Shown here in pieces: positions 48,543 to 59,644 of a DNA stretch of 64,000 nt. Both the position numbers and the translations under genes were made by a program. This DNA comes from Epichloe hybrida (Eukaryota; Ascomycota; Sordariomycetes; Hypocreales; Clavicipitaceae): the NCBI GenBank assembly GCA_019022495.1, contig JAFEKR010000040.1, forward strand, positions 310,001 through 374,000, given 5' to 3'. Position 1 is the first letter of the stretch, and each line of letters starts with the position of its first letter. The notes under the pieces were generated by a model that saw only the letters and a program-made list of their open reading frames with translations, had not been told where the DNA came from and made no database searches.

Positions 48543-48688
48543 TATCTCTTTGGAGCCGGTAAGGCTACACTTTCGTACCAACCGGGATATTGACCAATCA
48601 GAAAAATTGTTACTTTAGGTCACCGCCTCGTGCCTGCAAAAAAAGCGGGTCGGTACGAAATTGTAGCCTTACCGGCTCCAAGGAGATA
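48543..48688. mobile_element. 146-bp MITE with 37-bp inverted arms
   Basis: The left arm 48543-48579 and right arm 48652-48688 are reverse complements with two mismatches, enclosing 72 bp. Outer bases read TATCTC...GAGATA, which fits a TA target duplication followed by TCTC/GAGA, as in Tc1/mariner-derived MITEs. No coding capacity. It lies 685 bp upstream of the zinc-finger gene. It could also act as an RNA or DNA hairpin. Confidence 0.8.
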
Positions 48689-49373
48689 GCACTAAGTATC
48701 AAAGGGTACCTTAAGTTACATATAGTCCGAATTTTTTTTACTAGGATTACTTAGTACCTTTTACTAGCGTAAATACCCTTATAGCGTCCTTAACAGCTTT
48801 CCCCATTATAGCCACCAAGAGCTGATAGTGGCTGCCCCGCGTGGGGTCGCTGTAAAATCATTCAGGGGTTAGACTGTACACCCCGACTGTGCATATGTAC
48901 CGCTGTACTCCGTACATGTACAAACCAGAGCTTGACGCCTGGCCTGTTTGCTACCTACGCGCCGACATCTGGATTGTGAAAATCCACGGCAGTGCTCAAT
49001 TTCTGGCAGCCCAGACGCAAGTGAAGACTCACAGTGTGCGCACAGGTATAAAACCCAGTCACTGCTGCGTCCTTCTCGCTGCTGTTCGCGCAATCAATCT
49101 AGTCTGACCAGTGACTACTCCTAAATTGCCTTGCTAGTCCCCCCCCCCCAAACAACTGCTATAAAGATATTCTCCGGGGTCAGAGACGGCACGCGCATTA
49201 CGAAGTAATTACTTACTGCTCATTCCGCTACTCTGCACTCTGGGGAAGGATCCAAGCCGTCAACGCCTTCGCTTCTTCTCGCTGCTCGGTCTTGGCCTGA
49301 TTCGCGTTTCACATACAAGGCAGAGCACCAGCCGCCGACGCTCTAACTACGGGAATCTACGTCGCAACACAAG
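48689..49373. other. Upstream region of the CCCH zinc-finger gene
   Basis: No gene recognised. It contains the palindromic GTACTCCGTAC at 48905-48915 and a C-run at about 49,139-49,148. The last about 200 bp are the likely promoter and leader. Confidence 0.6.
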
Positions 49374-51160
49374 ATGGCGTTGACAACAAATCTCATGGAC
49401 TTTGTCCGGCGGTTCCAAGATATACAGCATCAAAGGGACTCATCAGATCAGCTCATTCGGGTGGGTTGTGTCCTCGGGGGTGCGGCTGAAATTCACAAAC
49501 TCATTTATTAATCCTACTAGGATGTCCTCTTATATTGCGACAAGCTCGAGACGGCGCTCCGATATCTGAAACAAAACATTCCCGACGAATTACAAGACTT
49601 TGAGCGCGAAAAGAGAGAGCTGCAAGCCCGGCTCTCCAATAGCGAGGCCAGGATAGAATGGTATACCAACGAAATTGATGAAATAAGGGTATGGGGGACA
49701 TGAACATTCATACACGCCTTTTGCCGATATGAGTTGCTGACCCTGTGGTGGTAGAACCAAAATGCTTATATACTGGTTGCGATCGACGGCGAAAGCTTGC
49801 TGGTGCGTCCCCCTCCCTCCTCCCCCCCTTCCCCCTCTGTGCATTTGAAAATTCAAAATGTTCAGGATTATGCTGACAGACTGAAAGTTCCGCGATCATT
49901 GGATCAAGCAGGGCGTTGAGGGAGGCAAAAAGGCAGCCCTGGCCCTCCGAGATGCAATCAAAGTCCAATGTGGCGAGCACGCGGACGACGTCGAGGTCAT
50001 TACAAAAGTCGTAGCCAACCTAGGCGGTGTTGCCAAGGCTCTGGGGCGGGACTTGCCAGATATCAGAGACTTTGCTTTGGGTTTCACACAAGCAGAGGCC
50101 GCGTTTGATTTTATAGACGTTGGATATGGCAAGGACTGCGCGCTCTTAAAAATCAGAGGTTCGTTGGCAGCAATGGTCAAGCATGGATGGAGGGGGAAGA
50201 AAAAAAAACTTCCTGCAGGGGATGCTAACGCTCACACCTGCCCAGATACCATCAAGTGGCATATCAACAATCATAATTGCAGACATATTCTCATGGGCGT
50301 CCCGCACGATGCGTCATACGCCTCCTTCTTGGACGAAGTCGCCCAAGACGACTTCAATCGTCAGCGCCTCACCATTATCGAGGGGGTGCCGGCAGCGCCC
50401 GGCTTTGCCGCCTGCGACATCAGCACAATAAATCTGGGCAAAAACCTCTTTCGCGCCAATAAACAAAACGATAAGAATGCACCTGTCTGGCCACTTGGCG
50501 CCTGGGCAGCCGGTCCTCGAACTGCCAGCCCTACCGCGAGCATCGCATCCGCCAGCACGCCGGGCCGCTCCTCATTATCCTACGCCAACGCCGCCAGCAC
50601 CGCCCAGAGCAGTCCTCCTCCTCCGCCGCAAATGACTCTGCCGATTCCTCCCAAGCCCATGGCTCGACCTGCCAAGGCGCAATATCAGCAAGTTCCGCCT
50701 CAACAGCCGGACTGGGATCCAGGCTTCCGTGGTCTAGACGAGCCCATTACCGTGAGCATTCCTGCAATGGACAGCATAAAGAAACGCAAAGAGTCGGATA
50801 AGCTATGTAATAACCACTTCTTGCGAGGACCATGCGCCAAGGGAGACTCGTGCTTCTTTGTGCATGATTACAAGCCCAGTCACGAGGAGATCAATGCCAT
50901 TGCAGTGTTGGCGCGTCAGAACCCGTGCACGAATGGTCAAGATTGCGACTCTGACGATTGTATATACGGGCATCACGTGAGCCAGAGCCTTTCTCTCTAC
51001 TTTGCGATATTTAGAAACGACCATGGGTGGTAACTAACATGATTCCTCGCAGTGTCCCAGTATCCGCGAAGGTGTCTGCACACATCCGTTTTGCAAATTC
51101 GCCGAGGACGCCCATCCGCCTGGCACAAAGTACAAGAATCCCAATATCAAAGTGAATTGA
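49374..51160 (+). CDS. Tandem CCCH zinc-finger protein
   Basis: Six exons: 49374-49460, 49521-49688, 49755-49802, 49888-50158, 50246-50976 and 51053-51160, giving 470 residues. An N-terminal coiled-coil-like segment (about 30-85, LQARLSNSEARIEWY) is followed by a conserved globular domain (about 86-300: AYILVAIDGESLLFRDHWIKQG, FDFIDVGYGKD, CRHILMGVPHDASYASFL) of a fungal family with C-terminal CCCH fingers. A Pro/Ala/Ser-rich linker leads to three Cys/His clusters: C379-x8-C-x5-C-x3-H398 (canonical), C419-x5-C-x4-C-x3-H434, and C436-x7-C-x4-C-x6-H456. CCCH fingers usually bind RNA; the role here is unknown. The acceptor of intron 3 is a weak GAAAG chosen because the stronger CAG at 49860s leads to a stop and breaks the conserved domain. 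Confidence 0.85.
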
Positions 51161-51674
51161 AACAGTGAACGAATGCAAGGCGTTTATATATTAAGAAAAA
51201 TACTGTGCTCTTCCATGCATCTATTCATTCTCCATCGTGTTCCACACTGCACAGCGTGAGGGACAGCATCGTCTCATTTCTGGTGTAATGAAATGGTAAG
51301 ACGAACGGCCAGTCAGCCGGAAAAAGGCTTCCACAACCAGTGCACGGAAGGCATGACTTCATGTGCCCTGGCTGGGGAGACGACTGCATATAGTTTGCCC
51401 ACATGTGTACAGACATTTCGGTTCTCGATTGTCTAGCTTCAGGTTGAATGGGATTGGCTCTTAGCTTTGCAACTTCATTGCTTAGGGGTTTTTTCTTTTC
51501 TTTGGTTTCTTCTTGCCCGTGATGAGAATGCATCGTGTCCAACGACTTGTGTCTCAAGAGTCAAGACAAAAACCCCACCACGTGCCCAGCCCACCAAGGG
51601 CCTCCTTCATCAACAGCACCTGCGACGTGAATTGCTCGGGGCGCAGCGATTTTTTGCTAGGTGCGCAGAATACC
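51161..51674. other. 3' flank of the zinc-finger gene up to the right transposon block
   Basis: Single-copy-looking, GC-balanced DNA without a supported gene. It ends exactly at 51,674, where the LTR of gypsy E starts with TGTCACGGC. Confidence 0.7.
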
Positions 51675-51944
51675 TGTCACGGCTTGCACCGAAAGGTTAA
51701 GAACGAAGTAATGGCTAAGACTATCGTAGTCACTGCTAGATAGATGCTAGCTAGGGGTAGGTGCGTAAAGGTTTTAATCTCTAACCTAGTACTAATAATA
51801 TACATAGTCTTTAATAAATACCTTACTTTATAAGCATATAGCTATCTTATAGCTAGCTAGCCTCTTTATTATTTATATAGCCTAAAGGTTCTTTAAAGAC
51901 TTACTTTAATAAATATCTTATCTTTAACCTTTATACTCCTAATA
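51675..51944 (-). repeat. 3' LTR of gypsy E (270 bp)
   Basis: Marks the sharp edge between gene island and right AT-rich block. The outer half to about 51,780 is preserved; the inner half is mutated and ends CTCCTAATA instead of CTCCTAACA. Confidence 0.92.
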
Positions 51945-52988
51945 TAATACCCCCCTTATATATAATTAACCTTAATTATAAAATAAGTTACTTACTTAGG
52001 GTATAGTTATAATATTAAAGCTTTATAAGGAAAATAAGATAAGGTACCTTATATTTAAATATATAAGTAAATAAAAAGAAATAATAATAATAATATTACT
52101 AATTAAAAATAACCCCTTATTATAGTTAGTAATATTTAAATAGTAGCTTATATATAGCTTTACTATAGTAAAATAAATATTATTACCTATTATATAACTA
52201 GAAAAAAAACATAGATAACTTATATTAATTTTTATAATTAGTTAAATAAATAAGGTACTTAATACTAGGGTTTTAAATAGTTTAACTAAAGGGCTTATAT
52301 TATAGTTACTATAAGCTTATAGCTATTATATATATATATATTTAGTAATGCTAATAGTTATTATTATAATTTATAAATTACCTATATATAGTGCGTTAAA
52401 TTACTTAAGGGGTCTAGGGTTAATATAAAAAAAACTAATTTTCCTCTCTTTTATACTTTTCCTTTCTTTTATAATATCCCTTAACCTTATAAGTTACTTT
52501 TACTAGCTAGGTAATAGCTCTCTTATTACTATTACTTAGTAATTACTAATCTCTTTTAGTCCCTAATTATTATTATTATCTATCCTTATTTATCTTAGTT
52601 TTTTACCCTTATCTAGCTTATAAGTTTATACTCTTATTAGTATAACTTCCTTATTTAGTCTATTATAGCTAACTTATAGCTAGTTTACTATATTTAAGTC
52701 TTATACTTAAACTTTACCTTTATTAATACCTTAAGAAAATCTATTAACTAAAAAATCTCCTATAAAGTCTTTTATAAAGTTTTCTCTAAAGTAAACTTTT
52801 TCTAAAATCTTATTATAAGTTTATTATATCCTTATAGTATCTTTATTACTAACTTACTAATAGTAAAATAGCTTTAAAAAAGATTTTATATATACACTAT
52901 TATTAGTAAGTAATAATATAAAATATTCTCCTAAAAAATAATACTTATAAGATTTTAAAATACCTTATTAATAAAAAACCTTCCTAGC
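51675..52988 (-). mobile_element. 3' part of inverted gypsy E with 3' LTR
   Basis: The 270-bp LTR at 51675-51944 is read in reverse; next to it is the reverse complement of the polypurine tract and 3' region of gypsy B, colinear to B position about 32,420. The LTR side touching the gene island is unmutated (GTCACGGCTTGCACCGAAAG), and the side facing the element is RIP-altered. The rest of E is displaced by gypsy G and runs out of the window. Confidence 0.85.
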
Positions 52989-53129
52989 TATTAGGAGCGC
53001 AGAGGTCAAAGATAGGATGTTTATCGAAGTGGGTCTTTAGAGAACCTTTAGGCCATGTAAATAACAAAGAGGCTAGCTTGCTATAAGATAGCTATATGCT
53101 TATAAAGTAAGGTATTTATTAAAGACTAC
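52989..53129 (+). repeat. 5' LTR of gypsy G, first part (split by element F)
   Basis: Starts TATTAGGAGCGCAGAGGTC. It is interrupted after ACTAC at 53129 and resumes at 59645 to 59773. The two parts add up to 270 bp. The outer part here is well preserved; the inner part after F is mutated. Confidence 0.9.
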
Positions 53130-53346
53130 TGTTATGGACTAGCCCCTAGGCTACTGCGATAGGGCGTTAATATAGTATTAAGAGACTTAAGGAGAAAGGA
53201 GAAAGGGTAAGAGGCTATCCCTAGTGGTGCCCCTTATACCCCCTTAGCTACTTATATAAGCCTCCTTTCCTTACCCTAACTACTTTTACTACTTCTCTCT
53301 TTAACTACTATATAAATAATACTTAGGTAAAGCCTAAGCCCTTATA
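53130..53346 (-). repeat. LTR of element F (left copy, 217 bp)
   Basis: In the minus-strand orientation of F this is its 3' LTR. The outer side (left, TGTTATGGACTAGCCCC...GGGCG) is preserved; the inner side is TA-rich. Confidence 0.88.
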
Positions 53347-56300
53347 TATGCCCTTACTTACCTATTATTAATAAACTCCCCTTTATATTAACCCCTAGTA
53401 ATATGCGTAACACTTATATTATATATGCCCTTAGTTATTATAATAAAAACTACCCTTACTAATAGCTATCTATAAAGCATCTAATAGGCACTTGCCTTAC
53501 TGCCTTATTATCTATTATAGTAACCCCCTTACTTCTAGGTATTATTTTATAGTGTATATAATATATTTACCTTACTAATAGGTTATTTATTATAAATAAT
53601 TACCTTACCCTTACCTATTATATATAATATATTTGCCTTGCTAATGAGTTATTTATTATAAATAATTGCCCTACCCTTACCTATTTATAGTATACCTAAT
53701 ATAGGTATAACTTCTACTATAAATATCTTACTTTAGCTTATACTTATCTTACTTTTCTCTTTATATAATACTATCCCTCTATTATTATAATCCTATTATG
53801 CTTTCCTTATTATTCTATTAGTACTCTCCTTCTAAATAATTATTTCTTTTACTAAAATACCTTAATACTAAACTAATACCCTTATTCCTATAGCTTTAGT
53901 AACTATAGGAGTAGCTACTTCTGCTACACTAATGTCCTATTCTATTAGCGAGTACCTTATAGAGGGAAACTCTAACAATGAATAGTATACCGCGCCCGAA
54001 TTGGTCTGGCGTCCCTGGAAACCCCGGAGCTAGCTAACCCCTAGCTAGAAATAACATTCCTCGTCCCGCTAGGACCACTATCCCTACCTGCCATCCCCCC
54101 CCTTACGCTTTAGTCACACCTCCGCCTACATACACTCTATATACTAACCTTACTTACACTATCTAAAACCTAGGTTATATTCCTAGTAAATAACTCTTTA
54201 TACTATAACTATTACTAGGTAAATATACTATAGCTATATTAGTAAAGCACTAACTCTAAATAGAGGTAGTATATATTTATATAAACTCTCTTATTAATTT
54301 AGATAAAGACTTAGAGAATAATTATTCTCTTTAAGTAATAGTAATAAACTATAATATATTAGTATTATAAATATATATAGAAGTCTTTATAGGTAAATAA
54401 GTTTTCTAAAATTAACTTAGTTTATTATTATATTATATATCTCCTTATTTTACCTTAAACTTATTAAGGGCTTATATTTATACTATATTCTCTAATAGTT
54501 TTTATATAGGCTATATATAGCTTACTTACTTAATAAGTATATTATATCTCTTACCTTAGCCTAAGGTATTTTAAGCTACTAGGATTTACTTAACCTAATA
54601 TTTCTTAATAAGTTTATTATTACCCTTTACTAGGACTTATTCTAGTCCTAGATAGGAGTCCTAGAGCTTCTAACTAAGGAGAGAGTTCTTTATAGTATAT
54701 TTAATAAGGTCTATATAAAATACTAGGTAAATACCTCTTAGGATATTAAGCTATACTATAAGTAATATTAGGACTTCTATAACTATATACTTTACTATTA
54801 CTTAATTAAGTTTTTATAAGGGGTAATTAGTTTTAATATTTTTAAGTAAAAGCTATACTTTATCTCCTATCTAAAACTATTTTACTAGCTAATATAAAGT
54901 AAATATAGTATCTTACTACCTTTATTATATATAGGCTATTATAGCTTATACTAGATAAGTACTCTCCTAGAGGTGCTTAAGAAACTATATTACTTACCCC
55001 TTTAGTATTATTATAAAAGCAAATATATCTAGTAGTAACTAGACTAGCTTTAGATTATAGCTATATAGTAGCTTATTTAAGCTAACTCCTATTATAGAAA
55101 ATAGCCTATTATTAATTATAAGCTAGTAAGTAACTAGATATTCTAGCTAGTTAAACTATAAGAAGGAGACTATAATATATAGTATTACTTATACCTCTTA
55201 GTTTACTTACTTTATATTACTATTAGTCTATAAGTAATATAATATAAAAAGTAACTAATTAATCCTAACTAGGGAGTATAATATTATCTAAAACTTTCCT
55301 AACTAATCTAAACTATAATCTATAATAATTAATTAAGAAAACCCCTTAAACTACTACTAAACTATTTTAAATCTCTTTATATATTCCTTAGCTCCTATAG
55401 ATATTATAGCCTTAAGCTAAATAAATTTAAAGAGTTAATTTATAATAACTATTAGGTATTATAGTTTTTCTAAGGATAATACTAGTAAGTTTATTATAAA
55501 GTTAATAGAGATTTATAACTAGAACTAGTTAGGGATAGGTAAAGGCTTTAGTAAGCCCTAGTAATATTAATAGCTCTTATAACTACTATAGTAGTAATAG
55601 TTATAAATAAACTTAGTAATATCTTATAATATCCTATTCTAGTAAAACTGCTATTATAAGATTTAGAATATAGTATTATAGCCTAGGTGCCTTACTACTA
55701 GTAAATTATAGTATTACTATATTAGGGTTATTATAAGAGGCTCCTAAGCTAGAACCTAAGTATAGCCCCTAAACTAGAGTGCCTTATAAGCGCTTATAGA
55801 ATAATTTATTACTTACTCCTTTATAAGTGCCTTAATAGGAAACCTCTAGGCCCCTTCTTAAATAGCCTTTAATTAAATACTATATATAAGGTTAAAGATA
55901 ATAGCCTAGTCCTATAAGGTCTAAAGGTACTTAGTAGTAAAGAAAACCTTACTAGCTAGTAGTAATACTATACTACTATTATCCTACTATTTATCTAGTA
56001 TTAGTAAGAGTTATATAATAGTAATAGGTTATAGGATATATCCTATTCTAGAGGTTACCTCTTCCTAGTCTTATTCCCTTTAGAAAAAAGCATTAAGCTA
56101 CTATACTTATATACTAGGTTTATACTAGAGATAGAAATTAAATAGTATAAGTATATTTACCTATTAAGCCTACTACTCTAATATTAACTAAGGAGTTATA
56201 AAGTACTTTAAGTTCTTATAGTCTATATAAATTATAAATAAACTAGAAATACCTTATAGCTTAGCTAACTATACCTTAAGGTATAAGATAATAGCTAATA

Positions 56301-56864
56301 ATTCCTTATTATAAATTATATAGTTCTTTTATAAGAATATAAGGCTAGTAAAGTAATAGGTAACTAGGTATATAATACTATCCTAGCCTTATTAGAAAAG
56401 GCATTCTCTAATAGCTATTCCTAAATAATTAGCTTTTACTATTATAGGGAGATCTAGATCCTATTATACTAGTACTAGGTATATAATAAAGGTATCTTTT
56501 AACCTATTAAAGGCATTATTCTCTTTAGGCCCCTATTAAAAAGGGATATTTCTCTTAGTTAATTATATTAGTAGTGTTACTAGTTCTAAAAAGTTACTAA
56601 TAAAGTTATAGTAAAAGTTAGTAAACCCTAGGAAGCTATAAACCCCCTAAAGTTTTATTAGGGCTACTTATTCCCTAATAGCTATAACCTTTACTAAATC
56701 TAGATAAATAGAATAACTTACTATAATAATATATCCTAGGTATTAAACCTCCTTTACTATAAATATAGACTTATTAAAGTCTAAGTATAACCCTATAGCC
56801 CTTAGGTAGCCTAATATTACCTAGACCTTAGCTATATAGTCTTTCCTTAATCCCCCTAAGTAAA

Positions 56865-57215
56865 TTAAGATATTATCTAAGTATACTATAATAAAATCCC
56901 CTAATATATCCCCTAAGGACTTATTAATATAATATTAGAATATTACTAGTGCGCTAGCTAGGCTAAAGGGGTAAACTAGCTACTTAAATAGCCTAAACCT
57001 AGTTTAAAACACTATTAGGTGCTCCTAGCCCTTAGTAATTTATAGCTTATAAAACACTATATAAATATTTACCTTTATAGACTAGTATGCCTAGGATAAG
57101 GAATAAAGTGTCTTCTTAATTAATAGAAGAGAATAGTAATCCTATACTATTATCTTATTAAGAGCGTAATAGTCTACGTAAAAATACTAACCTCTATTAG
57201 CCTTTTTAATAAGAA
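56865..57215 (-). pseudogene. Element F reverse transcriptase remnant
   Basis: On the minus strand, VFLIKKANRG (stop) YFYVDYYALNK near 57,215-57,150 is followed by GDFIIVYLDNILIYLG near 56,900-56,865. These correspond to the conserved CVDYRxLN and YLDDI boxes of Ty3/gypsy enzymes. The catalytic second Asp reads Asn, and stops break every long frame. Confidence 0.8.
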
Positions 57216-59422
57216 AAACTAGAGCTATAGCTAATAATAAGCTAGTATAAATCTAACCCTTATTTATTAAGTCTATAATCTAGTGTCTAACCTCTAGAAG
57301 CTAGTCCCTTAGTATATTATATAGTAATCCCTAAGGGAGCATTAGTTTAAACCTATCCTAATTCTTATATAAGCATATATAGTAATTAAGGGACCCCTAG
57401 TAAGGAGGTAAGCTATTAGCTCTAGCTTATTTAAAAAGGTTTATAAAGTTAGCTAACTCCTTAGGTAATATTAATATATCTAGGCTATTTAGTTTTATCT
57501 TAGGCGCTATAATCTATAGTACTATTATTATCTCCCTAAGGCTTATAGTAATAAATATTATAAAAGTATTCTTTCTCTAGTATACCTAGTGTGCTTCTAT
57601 AGTATATAAGGACTTAATAATCCCCTATACTAAAGACTTTACCCTATATATAAAGGCTTTAGAGATATATAAGCCCTTTATTACTTTAATAACTAATTAC
57701 TATTTTACTATATAAATAATCATATTATAATATTCTAGCTATAGTATCCTAAGTATAATATCTTATATAAGGCCTAGGATAATATATAAATACACTAATA
57801 ACTCCTAGCTATTAATATTTATTCTAGTGTGTACTATATAGGTAATTAAGAAAGTATTCTCCTATACTCTTTTTCCCTTCCTTTTTATTTTTACTATAGT
57901 CTAAATATACTTTCTCTTTAGTAATTATATAAGCTCTAGGCTAAACTATTTTACTACTAACTTACTTATAGCATTATAATAATTATAACTATAATTAATC
58001 TAGATATTAATATAATAATATATATTAAAGAGTATAGGAATTAAGAATAGTAATTAGTTTATATATTATACTATATCTTACTTTAACTCTATATAGCTTA
58101 AATAGTTATCCTATATTATAGTATATAGTTAGCCTCCTTACCCTTATATAAGACTTTACTTAGGGGCTACTTATTTTCTATAGGGGGAATATTTACCTCC
58201 TTATTTATACTTTCCTTATTTACTTTATATAAGTTAATACTAACCTATAGGGGATAGGGTAAGAGAAAAGTATACTCCTAAATATAGTAATCCTTAGATC
58301 TATATTATAGGTAATATCTCTCCTAATAGTATTTAGCTAACTTTACTTCTAATACCTATTTAGCTTATTATATATTTATAGCTAGCTTTAGACCCTTCTC
58401 TTTCTTAACTAGCCTATTTTATTTTCCTAATTAAGTCCTTACTACACATACCCTAGTTATTAGTATATTACCCTTATAATTAGTTTAAGGTATAGGTTTA
58501 GCTAGCTATAGTTTACATTAGGACTAGTACTTATCCTCTATAGTAAGGGCCTTAATATTAACTATAATCTTATAATACTATAAAATAGCTATATACTATA
58601 TACTCTAGCTAATACCCTAGCTTATACTAATTTCTCTTAAATACTTATTAAGCACTTATTAAAGCTTTACTAGCTTTATATTATCCCCTTAATAATTCTC
58701 TCTTACTAATAAGAGCTTCTTTATAAAGTAAATAAAAAATATAGAAAATAGCTCCCCTAGGCCTTATTTTATCTAGTTAAGTTCTATAAGGGCTATCTCT
58801 TACCTATATAAATTAGAGAATATAGACTTAAGGTATTCTAGGAATTTAGCTAGGTTAAAATTATAAACACTACCTTATTTAAAGAAAGTAATTACCTAGG
58901 ACTAGACTTTAGAGAATAAGTTCTAGTAAATAAATATTTACTTATTCTTATTAGTTTTAATAAAGTCCTTATTTACCTATAGCTTATATTTTATTAGGAA
59001 CTTCTATATAGTAAATAAGGCCTTATTACTATTATATAGGTTACTTATAGGGATAGGTTTTTATTTTACCTTAAGTATAGTTAAGACTAAGTTAAAGATA
59101 AGAGGTAAAGTAAGGTTTACTATTAGGATATTAGGCTAGGCTATAATAGGTAGTTAAGTTAAGGGTCCTATAGTATTTATAGTTACTTATTATTAAAGGT
59201 ATATAAGTTTTACTATTTACTTATTAAGTATAAGTTAAAGTGTCTTAAATTAAGCCTATTAAGCTACTAGTAATACTATAGCATTAAATAAGGGAGTTAT
59301 TATCCCCTAGCTAGGTTAGTCTTATAGTTAGAGTATATTTACTATATTTATTAATATATCTATTAGTGTTTCTATTATATCTTTTAGTAGTTATTAAAAA
59401 GGACTAAAGGAAGTCTCTTAAT

Positions 59423-59639
59423 TATTATAGACTAGCCCCTAGGCTACTATAATAGGGTATTAATATAGTATTAAGAGACTTAAGAAAAAAGGAGAAAGGG
59501 TAAGAGGCTATCCCTAGTAATGCCCCTTATACCCCCTTAGCTACTTATATAAGCCTCCTTTCCCTACCCTAACTGCTTTTACCACTCCCCTCTCTAACTA
59601 CTATACAAACAATGCTTAGGCAAAGCCTAAGCCCTTATA
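59423..59639 (-). repeat. LTR of element F (right copy, 217 bp)
   Basis: 5' LTR in F orientation. The inner side (left) is mutated, TATTATAGACTAGCCCC; the outer side (right) is preserved, with CAAACAATGCTTAGGCAAAG. Confidence 0.88.
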
Positions 59640-59644
59640 ACTAC

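Larger units (their letters stand above)
53130..59639 (-). mobile_element. Complete Ty3/gypsy-type element F (6,510 bp) nested in the LTR of gypsy G
   Basis: 217-bp LTRs at 53130-53346 and 59423-59639 (plus-strand view starts TGTTATGGACTAGCC, ends CCCTTATA). A perfect 5-bp duplication ACTAC flanks it (53125-53129 and 59640-59644). Reading the minus strand shows a gypsy reverse transcriptase: a segment like FLIKKANRG, then FYVDYYALNK at about 57,215-57,150, and the catalytic box IVYLDNILIY at about 56,900-56,865. It belongs to another family than gypsies A-E and G. RIP stops throughout. Confidence 0.88.

Noticed and set aside
34081..51674. tRNA or rRNA genes
   Set aside because: Looked for A/B-box and GGTTCRA-type T-loops; none came with a foldable cloverleaf.
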